Shown one piece after another: positions 6,354 through 11,286 of a stretch of 11,286 nucleotides of DNA (position 1 is the first letter of the stretch; the number at the start of each line of letters is the position of its first letter). The position numbers and the translations under genes are program-made. Where the stretch lies: assembly GCA_943324395.2 (NCBI GenBank), contig CALPLL020000046.1, forward strand, positions 1-11,286, written 5' to 3'. This stretch comes from Rhizobium sp. Q54. Lineage in GTDB: Bacteria > Bacteroidota > Bacteroidia > Flavobacteriales > Flavobacteriaceae. Below the pieces are notes generated by a model. The model saw only the letters and a program-made list of their open reading frames with translations. It had not been told where the DNA came from and ran no database searches.

Positions 6354-9300
6354 TTAATTATTGTTATTAATATATAAAAATGATTTCATCTCGTTGTATT
6401 TTATATGGTAGGGATCGTAATACTTTAAAATATAATAATATGTTCCTGTTGGCAAATAACTATTAATTTGATACACCCCACTTACATTTGCTTTTCCTTG
6501 AAATGAAATGTCGGCATTGTTATAATAATCTGTTTTCCAAACTAATTCTCCTAATCGATTGTAAATTTCGATTTGATTTACGGGGAAATTCTCAATGTTT
6601 TGAATATTCAAATTGTCATTCAAATCATTATCATTTATTGTCAATAAGTTATTAGAAACTAGCAGGCAATTTATAATCGTAATTTCAACTTTAGTTCTAA
6701 TAGGGCTTTCACAACCTGTTATTGGATTAAAAATAGCTGCATATAAGGTACTACTTGACGATATTATTATACTATTTGAAACCGGAGTTCCACCATTTGG
6801 AGTAGTATACCAAACTATATTCAAACCTCCAGTTATAATGTCGCCGATAGTCTTTTCATCACTTGAACAATACGTTTGATCTTCAATAGTTGACGGGGAA
6901 TTTTCGAAGAGTACATTTACAGAAACTGCTAATCTAATATTACTTTCACAACCCGTTGTTGAATCGTATTGACTTGCATAATAAGTAGTTACGCCAGGGG
7001 GCAAATAGGTAGTACTAGGTAATGCGGTGGTACTTGTTGAGGAGCTGTACCAATTAACATTACTTGGATTTACAATAATACTTTGTAATGTTGGAAAAAT
7101 ATTAGCACAAAATGTTTGAACCGAAACTCCCGTTGGAGGAGCTGGCAACGGTTTTACAGTAACCGACATAGTTGCTGTACTAGCACACAGACCAGTATCT
7201 GGTGTGAAAGTATACAATGTTGTTGCAGTATTATTAAATGCTGGCGACCAAGTTCCTGTAATATTTTCGATTGAATTAGTTGGCAACGTTGGTGCTGTAG
7301 CTCCATAACAAATGTCTGCCTCTTGTGTAAATGTTGGCGTAATAATTGGATTTACTGTAACAGTCATTGTTGCTGTAGTAGCGCAAAGCCCTGCAGTTGG
7401 GGTAAAAGTATACAATGTTGTTGCTGTATTATTAAATGCTGGCGACCAGGTTCCTGTGATGTTTTCGATTGAATTAGTTGGCAATGTTGGAGCTGGAGCT
7501 CCATAACAAATGGCTGCAACTTGTGTAAATGTTGGCGTAATATTTGGATTCACGTTAATCGTTATACTTTTTCTACACGTTACTCCATTAACCGTTACAT
7601 CACACCAATAAGTGGTATTTGTAGTTGGGCTTGGGTTGATGGCAGCGGTAGTTTCTCCTGTAGACCAGAGAAATGTGGTATTATTTGACAAAGTTTTAGC
7701 ATAAAGTCCTTGAGTTGAACAAACAACTATATTACCATCAACCTCTCTAATTGTACCAAAATTACCTGGTATATTTGTAATTTGAGTCCATGTAATACCT
7801 TGATTGTTGCTTAAAAATAGGTAGTTTTCTCCATGATAATAAAAATCACCACTAGAGGTTACAACAAATTGACCGTATGACGGAAATGAAGTGAATATTG
7901 GCGGAATATTAGCGATAACATTCCAAGTAGCACCATCGTTTGAAGATTTAAATATTTTATTATCTCCAACAATAAAGAGATTATTAACACAATCTTTAAA
8001 AATACCAGTTGAACTTATTATACCCAAATTAGAATTTATATAAAACCATGAAGAGCCATTATCTGTACTTTTAATTACCCCTTTATTATTTACTCCTCCA
8101 ATACCAGAAGAAGCATAGAGATCTCCATTTGATGCAATTACTATATTATTCCAATCCACATCAATGTTAGTGGCATTAATCCAAGTCACACCATTATCAT
8201 CAGAATAATAAATATCCCGCAAAAAACCTCCTTTGGAAATTACAATTCTTCCATTAGCTAATTTAGTAAAATACTGTCCAGCAGTTCCAAATCCAATTAA
8301 TCCATTTGATGACCAATTAATTCCATCATATAAATACAATCCATTATGACTTGTTGAAATATGTAGTCTATTTAAATTATCAAAACCTAAAAGCTGCCCA
8401 GCTTCATTTATTCCAATTTGACTGTTAAAATTTAATGACGAATAAGGCCCAGTTAAATTGCTAGATTTAAAAACATCATTATTACTTCTCAAGTAAAATT
8501 CGTTACCTTTTTTTATCAAATTTGTATAATTGCCAACTGAAGCAATCGAGGTAAAATCTAAAAAATTATAGTTTGAAAAACCATTACAACTACTAACATT
8601 TTGCGAACTATTACTTGCAGTTAAAGTAACTGGTGTTCCACTACAAACCGTAGTTGCACTAGCCGTAATTTGTGGATCGTTAAGAGAAACCTTTATAGGT
8701 AATCTAGTACTTTCACAGGTACTCACGGTTTGCGAAGCATAATAAGTAGTTCCATTTACTAAAGCTGTTGTAGTTGCCAACGCCGTTCCTCCAGTTGCTG
8801 CAGCATACCACTGAATCCCTGTTCCTGTAGCCGTTAAACTAGCTACGGTTGGCGTTGGTGTTGCACAGAAAGTTTGAGTTGCAGTTCCAGTTGGAGTTGC
8901 CGTGGTATTTACTGTAACCGTCACACTTTTTCTACACGTTACTCCATTTACCGTTACATCGCACCAGTAAGTAGTCGTTGCAGTTGGAGTTGGGTTGATG
9001 GTAGCGGTAGTGTCTCCGGTTGACCAGAGGTAGGTAGGTGGATTGGAATTGTAAAGTTGAGAAATTTCAGCTGGAGAAAGTGCACGGTTGTAAATTGCTA
9101 TATCATCTAGTTTTCCATTAAATATTTCGAAAGTTGTGCCTAATGTAATTCCGCCAAATCTCATGCTACATAAATATGAAATTGGACTTAAATTAGCAGT
9201 TGTTGATTTGTCTAAATTCCCATTTAAATAGTATAAATAATTATTTCCATTTTTTACAATTCCAATATTATACCATGAATTTAAATTAATTGGGAAAGTA

Positions 9301-11286
9301 TTAAAACTATCATTTGCATAAATATTCCAACTTGTTCCACTAATTGAAGGATCAGAATTTTTAAAATGATAAATATGTTGACTATTATTATAGCTAAATC
9401 CAACACCTAAACCTTGATGTGGCAATGTATTTAACATTGTTAATCCACCATAAGTAGAAGCAGTAGTTGAATTTGCATTAAACCAAAGACTTAAAGTATA
9501 ATCTTGCCAGCCATTATTAAAAAAAGCATTTGTTACATCAATATAAGTATTCGAACCATTAAAACTATAAGCACTATTGGCATTTCCAAAACGGTCAGTT
9601 GTTATAGTTGCTCCATTAACGGTTCCGTTATTCGCATTCCCTGAAACATCATTAGCGTTTCCGCAAAATGGCCAATAACCCACTAAACCAGTTTGTAAAT
9701 TGGCAGGTAAATTACAGTTTTGCGCTACAGTTGCTGTGGTACTTGCACTTAAAGTAAGAGATGTTCCACTACAAACCGTAGTTGCACTCGCGGTAATTTG
9801 AGGGTCGTTCAATGTTACCGTTACAGCTAATCTTGCAGTACTTTCACAGTTACTCACGATTTGCGAAGCATAATAAGTAGTTCCATTTACTAACGCCGTT
9901 GTAGTTGCCAAAGCCGTTCCTCCATTTGCAGTAGCATACCACTGAATCCCTGTTCCTGTAGCAGTTAAACTAGCTACAGTTGGCGCTGGTGTAGCGCAGA
10001 AAGTTTGGGTTAAAGCACCTGATGGGGCTGGTGGAATTGGGTTCACTGTTATTGCCATAGTTGCTGTTGTAGTACACTGACCTGCTGTTGGTGTAAAAGT
10101 ATAGCTTGTAGTAGCCGTATTATTCAATGCTGGCGACCAAGTTCCTGTGATACTATTAGCTGAAGTAGTTGGCAATGCCGCTAAAGTTTCTCCATTACAT
10201 ATTGCAGCTACTTGCGTAAATGCCGGAGTGATAATTGGGTTTACTGTAACCGTTATACTTTTTCTACACGTTACTCCATTTACCGTAACATCACACCAGT
10301 AAGTGGTTGTTGCCGTTGGCGATGGGTTAATGGTTGCGGTAGTTTCTCCGGTTGACCAAAGGTAGGTTGGTGCAGCAGTGTAAAGTTGTGCAATTTCAGC
10401 TGGAGAAAGTGCACGGTTCCATAAAGATATATCGTCTAGTTTTCCATTAAAAACTTCTGGTTGACAACATGTAATTGCACCAAAACGAATTTTACATAGA
10501 TATTGTATTGGATTTATTGTAGAAACTAAATTACCAACTAAATTACCATTGTAATAAAATTTATATTCCAAACCTTGCTTAACTATTAATGCATTATGCC
10601 AGGAATTTAAATTAATTGTAGGTGTATTAAATGTAATATTTGATGCAATATTCCACGCCGGAACTCCTGGATCTGAGTTTTTAAAGATGTATATACTTTG
10701 ATTTCCAATATAGCTATATCCAAAATCAAATCCGTTATGAGGTGCAGTATTAAAAAATGTTTGTCCTGGTCCAATTGTTGGAGTGTTTGAAGTTGGATTA
10801 AACCAAACCGAAACAGTTTGATCTAATTCTCCATTATTGTAACAAAAATTAGAACTTTCGATAAAATCATCCACCCCATCAAAACTATAAGCACTATTCG
10901 TATTTCCAAAACGGTCAGTCGTCAAAGTTGCTCCATTTACCGTTCCATTATTCGCATTTCCAGAAACATCATTAGCATTACCACAAAATGGCCAATAACC
11001 AACTAAACCTGTTTGTAAATTGGCAGGTAAATTACAGTTTTGCGCTACAGTTGCTGTGGTACTTGCACTTAAAGTAACTGGTGTTCCACTACATACCGTA
11101 GTTGCACTTGCTGTAATTTGAGGGTCGTTCAATGTTACCGTCACTGCTAATCTAGTAGAACTCTCACAAGCACTCACGGTTTGCGAAGCATAATAAGTAG
11201 TTCCATTTGCTAATGCTGTTGTAGTTGCCAAAGCCGTTCCTCCCGTTGCTGCTGCATACCACTGAATCCCTGTTCCTGTAGCGGCT
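6354..11286 (-). CDS. Giant modular T9SS-secreted surface protein (Ig-like, LamG and beta-propeller modules), N-terminus outside window
   Basis: Probable cell-surface adhesin or binding protein exported by type IX secretion. 1643 codons are visible (11285-6357, stop TAA at 6356-6354) and the frame stays open at the right edge, so the signal peptide and an unknown number of repeats are missing. A TTG at 11231 lies in the middle of a repeat unit and is not a start. Order from the N-side: Ig-like repeat; Ig-like host split by LamG 1; 66-residue Ig-like repeat; Ig-like repeat; host split by LamG 2; Ig-like repeat; host split by an Asp-box propeller; two tandem 66-residue repeats; two diverged Ig-like repeats; type B C-terminal domain. 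It is Thr/Asn/Ser-rich with regularly placed cysteines (TVCSG, YWCDV, VTCRK, AICYG, TFCAT), consistent with extracellular disulfides. The ligand is unknown: LamG modules suggest carbohydrate or protein binding, but no catalytic site is recognised. Confidence 0.93.
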   Translation of the reverse strand, partial: AATGTGIQWYAAATGGTALATTTALANGTTYYASQTVSACESSTRLAVTVTLNDPQITASATTVCSGTPVTLSASTTATVAQNCNLPANLQTGLVGYWPFCGNANDVSGNANNGTVNGATLTTDRFGNTNSAYSFDGVDDFIESSNFCYNNGELDQTVSVWFNPTSNTPTIGPGQTFFNTAPHNGFDFGYSYIGNQSIYIFKNSDPGVPAWNIASNITFNTPTINLNSWHNALIVKQGLEYKFYYNGNLVGNLVSTINPIQYLCKIRFGAITCCQPEVFNGKLDDISLWNRALSPAEIAQLYTAAPTYLWSTGETTATINPSPTATTTYWCDVTVNGVTCRKSITVTVNPIITPAFTQVAAICNGETLAALPTTSANSITGTWSPALNNTATTSYTFTPTAGQCTTTATMAITVNPIPPAPSGALTQTFCATPAPTVASLTATGTGIQWYATANGGTALATTTALVNGTTYYASQIVSNCESTARLAVTVTLNDPQITASATTVCSGTSLTLSASTTATVAQNCNLPANLQTGLVGYWPFCGNANDVSGNANNGTVNGATITTDRFGNANSAYSFNGSNTYIDVTNAFFNNGWQDYTLSLWFNANSTTASTYGGLTMLNTLPHQGLGVGFSYNNSQHIYHFKNSDPSISGTSWNIYANDSFNTFPINLNSWYNIGIVKNGNNYLYYLNGNLDKSTTANLSPISYLCSMRFGGITLGTTFEIFNGKLDDIAIYNRALSPAEISQLYNSNPPTYLWSTGDTTATINPTPTATTTYWCDVTVNGVTCRKSVTVTVNTTATPTGTATQTFCATPTPTVASLTATGTGIQWYAAATGGTALATTTALVNGTTYYASQTVSTCESTRLPIKVSLNDPQITASATTVCSGTPVTLTASNSSQNVSSCNGFSNYNFLDFTSIASVGNYTNLIKKGNEFYLRSNNDVFKSSNLTGPYSSLNFNSQIGINEAGQLLGFDNLNRLHISTSHNGLYLYDGINWSSNGLIGFGTAGQYFTKLANGRIVISKGGFLRDIYYSDDNGVTWINATNIDVDWNNIVIASNGDLYASSGIGGVNNKGVIKSTDNGSSWFYINSNLGIISSTGIFKDCVNNLFIVGDNKIFKSSNDGATWNVIANIPPIFTSFPSYGQFVVTSSGDFYYHGENYLFLSNNQGITWTQITNIPGNFGTIREVDGNIVVCSTQGLYAKTLSNNTTFLWSTGETTAAINPSPTTNTTYWCDVTVNGVTCRKSITINVNPNITPTFTQVAAICYGAPAPTLPTNSIENITGTWSPAFNNTATTLYTFTPTAGLCATTATMTVTVNPIITPTFTQEADICYGATAPTLPTNSIENITGTWSPAFNNTATTLYTFTPDTGLCASTATMSVTVKPLPAPPTGVSVQTFCANIFPTLQSIIVNPSNVNWYSSSTSTTALPSTTYLPPGVTTYYASQYDSTTGCESNIRLAVSVNVLFENSPSTIEDQTYCSSDEKTIGDIITGGLNIVWYTTPNGGTPVSNSIIISSSSTLYAAIFNPITGCESPIRTKVEITIINCLLVSNNLLTINDNDLNDNLNIQNIENFPVNQIEIYNRLGELVWKTDYYNNADISFQGKANVSGVYQINSYLPTGTYYYILKYYDPYHIKYNEMKSFLYINNNN
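6357..6672 (-). other. Type B T9SS C-terminal sorting domain (gliding-associated, CHU_C-like)
   Basis: The last roughly 105 residues match the type B domain that directs cargo through the T9SS and onto the cell surface. Hallmarks are NIENFPVNQIEIYNRLGELV, then VWKTDYYNN, and LPTGTYYYILKYYD near the end. The usual NGDGxND calcium-loop-like motif at the start is degenerate here (TINDNDLNDNLNI). Type B domains normally rely on an adjacent PorP/SprF protein, and such a gene follows directly. Confidence 0.87.
6664..7151 (-). repeat. Two diverged Ig-like repeats before the sorting domain
   Basis: These are degenerate copies of the Ig-like unit seen further upstream. Each keeps the pattern of a short xxWY core, a Gly/Ser turn, then TTYYAS or STLYAA, then a TGCES cysteine box and a closing beta strand. 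Copy 1 reads NVNWYSSSTSTTALP, then TTYYASQYDSTTGCESNIR. Copy 2 reads LNIVWYTTPNGGTPV, then STLYAAIFNPITGCESPIR. They resemble the Bacteroidota Ig-like domain commonly found beside type B sorting domains, and probably form the stalk next to the membrane anchor. Confidence 0.75.
7155..7352 (-). repeat. 66-residue Ig-like repeat, tandem copy b (198 bp)
   Basis: The unit runs from NPIITPTFTQEADICYG to CASTATMSVTV. It is in direct tandem with the copy at 7353-7550 at exactly 198 bp, with roughly 85% base identity judged by eye. Its two cysteines (DICYG and GLCAST) are at the same positions in all three copies and could pair. The core ITGTWSPAFNNTATTLYTFT is identical in the two tandem copies. Confidence 0.88.
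7353..7550 (-). repeat. 66-residue Ig-like repeat, tandem copy a (198 bp)
   Basis: The unit runs from NPNITPTFTQVAAICYG to CATTATMTVTV. It directly precedes copy b in the protein and follows the split Ig-like domain that holds the propeller. The third member of the family is at 10044-10241, far upstream, so the unit has been both tandemly duplicated and reused elsewhere in the gene. Confidence 0.88.
7680..8608 (-). other. Asp-box (BNR-like) beta-propeller inserted in the third Ig-like host domain
   Basis: A segment of about 310 residues with four clear Asp-box motifs: SDDNGVTW (8204-8181), STDNGSSW (8069-8046), SSNDGATW (7946-7923) and SNNQGITW (7811-7788). Spacing is 135, 123 and 135 bp, about one blade each. 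Two weaker versions lie upstream, DGINWSS near 8312-8330 and SSNLTGPY near 8445-8470, implying five or six blades at least. Asp-box propellers occur in sialidases, Vps10-like and other secreted proteins, but the motif is structural and does not show enzyme activity. I see no sialidase arginine triad. The segment starts after VTLTAS of the host N-half and ends at the FLWSTGETT of the host C-half. Confidence 0.82.
8685..8905 (-). repeat. Ig-like repeat (GIQWYAAATGG type), copy 3
   Basis: About 73 residues from the TFCATPTPTVASL segment through GTGIQWYAAATGGTALATTT and NGTTYYASQTVSTCEST to the closing strand. It is nearly identical in DNA to the copies at 9816-10040 and 11136-11286. This copy lacks part of the RLAVTVT ending seen in the others (it reads RLPIKVS) and leads into the host domain that contains the propeller. 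Confidence 0.82.
8908..9966 (-). repeat. Long direct repeat, copy 2 (Ig-like unit plus LamG-bearing host)
   Basis: Second copy of a roughly 1.05-kb module also present at 10240-11286. On the right side the offset is exactly 1320 bp. On the left it is 1332 bp, because this LamG carries four extra residues. Identity is very high at the two ends, including an exact match of about 67 bases (9691-9757 versus 11011-11077), but falls strongly in the LamG core. Confidence 0.85.
9037..9739 (-). other. LamG-like jelly-roll domain 2 inserted in an Ig-like host domain
   Basis: About 230 residues with the usual bacterial LamG layout: GLVGYWPFCGNANDVSG opening, NNGTVNGATITTDRFGN, SAYSFNGSNTYIDV, YTLSLWFNANS, NLNSWYNIGIVKNGNN and the ending FNGKLDDIAIYNRALSPAEI. 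This corresponds to the concanavalin A-like Laminin_G_3 type, which usually binds sugars or proteins. It interrupts a host Ig-like domain between LTLSAS (near 9740) and TYLWSTGDTT (9036 downward). Confidence 0.9.
9816..10040 (-). repeat. Ig-like repeat (GIQWYATANGG type), copy 2
   Basis: Starts after the 66-residue repeat with PPAPSGALTQTFCATPAPT and continues through GTGIQWYATANGGTALATTT and NGTTYYASQIVSNCEST to RLAVTVTLNDPQ, where the LamG 2 host begins. The conserved cysteines in TFCAT and NCEST are probably paired. Confidence 0.82.
10044..10241 (-). repeat. 66-residue Ig-like repeat, dispersed copy (198 bp)
   Basis: Same unit and same exact 198-bp length as the tandem pair at 7155-7550, but more diverged: NPIITPAFTQVAAICNGE to CTTTATMAITV. 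It separates the LamG 1 host from the next Ig-like repeat. The corresponding position after LamG 2 has no copy, and there a short TTATPTG linker is found instead. Confidence 0.87.
10368..11059 (-). other. LamG-like jelly-roll domain 1 inserted in an Ig-like host domain
   Basis: About 230 residues: GLVGYWPFCGNANDVSG, NNGTVNGATLTTDRFGN, SAYSFDGVDDFIES, QTVSVWFNPTS, NLNSWHNALIVKQGLEY and FNGKLDDISLWNRALSPAEI. It is the same Laminin_G_3-type fold as LamG 2. Its core carries extra cysteines (NFCYNN and a CC pair in AITCCQPEVF) absent from LamG 2. It interrupts the host between VTLSAS (near 11060) and TYLWSTGETT (10367 downward). Confidence 0.9.
11136..11286 (-). repeat. Ig-like repeat (GIQWYAAATGG type), copy 1, truncated by the window edge
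   Basis: First visible repeat of the giant protein: GTGIQWYAAATGGTALATTT, then NGTTYYASQTVSACESS and RLAVTVTLNDPQ, leading into the LamG 1 host. Its N-terminal strand lies outside the window. Confidence 0.8.

Larger units (their letters stand above)
10240..11286 (-). repeat. Long direct repeat, copy 1 (Ig-like unit plus LamG-bearing host), cut by the window edge
   Basis: Partner of the copy at 8908-9966. The match is still running at the last base of the window, inside GTGIQWYAAATGG, so the repeat and the gene both continue to the right. The first visible residues (from 11285) already belong to an Ig-like repeat rather than an N-terminus. Confidence 0.85.

Noticed and set aside
6613..7506. 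Plus-strand open frames at 6613-6879 and 7312-7506
   Set aside because: Antisense to the Ig-like repeats. The apparent hydrophobic Val-rich content is the reverse of Thr/Asn-rich codons.
7680..8608. Sialidase enzyme call for the Asp-box segment
   Set aside because: Asp boxes are structural. No arginine triad or other sialidase active-site pattern could be identified, so only a propeller fold is claimed.
11229..11231. TTG at 11231 as the start of the giant surface protein
   Set aside because: It falls in the middle of a GGTALATTT repeat unit, the frame continues open to the window edge, and no signal peptide follows.
7155..11286. CRISPR array or mobile element suggested by the regular repeats
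   Set aside because: The repeats are in-frame protein modules of 198 bp and about 1.1-1.3 kb inside one reading frame. There are no short palindromic repeats, spacers, transposase genes or inverted ends.

Overview
The window looks like chromosomal DNA from a Bacteroidota bacterium, most likely a Flavobacterium-like member of the Flavobacteriaceae. The reasons are AT-rich DNA, starts without clear Shine-Dalgarno sequences, TAnnTTTG-type promoter elements, a PorP/SprF-family protein beside a giant surface protein that ends in a type IX secretion (T9SS) type B domain, and an LptG permease with Bacteroidota-style sequence. Every supported gene is on the minus strand, so transcription runs from the right edge to the left. 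No tRNA, rRNA, CRISPR array, insertion sequence or plus-strand gene could be supported.

Right half (about 5434-11286): a two-gene surface unit. The upstream gene is an incomplete giant secreted protein. It has 1643 residues in the window, and its N-terminus lies beyond the right edge. It is a mosaic of Ig-like repeats, two LamG-like jelly-roll domains and one Asp-box (BNR-like) beta-propeller, ending in a type B T9SS sorting domain. Eight bases downstream is a PorP/SprF-family outer-membrane protein, the partner class that type B cargo usually needs. A rho-independent terminator follows it. The striking feature is that the two LamG domains and the propeller sit at the same place inside three copies of the same Ig-like host domain, so the host looks like a socket for interchangeable modules.

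Left half (1-5333): a compact run of envelope and housekeeping genes in the order tpx (thiol peroxidase), dgkA (diacylglycerol or undecaprenol kinase), ftsK (DNA translocase of the divisome), lolA (periplasmic lipoprotein carrier) and lptG (LPS-export permease, cut by the left edge). Gaps are 8 bp, 38 bp, a 14-bp overlap and 0 bp, so these are probably one transcription unit, starting from a promoter in the 100-bp gap after the terminator. The products link oxidative defence, lipid-carrier recycling, chromosome segregation at division, lipoprotein traffic and LPS export. The ftsK-lolA adjacency also occurs in gammaproteobacteria.

Apart from the 100-bp gap at 5334-5433, the window is almost wholly coding. 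No stretch over 300 bases lacks a gene.
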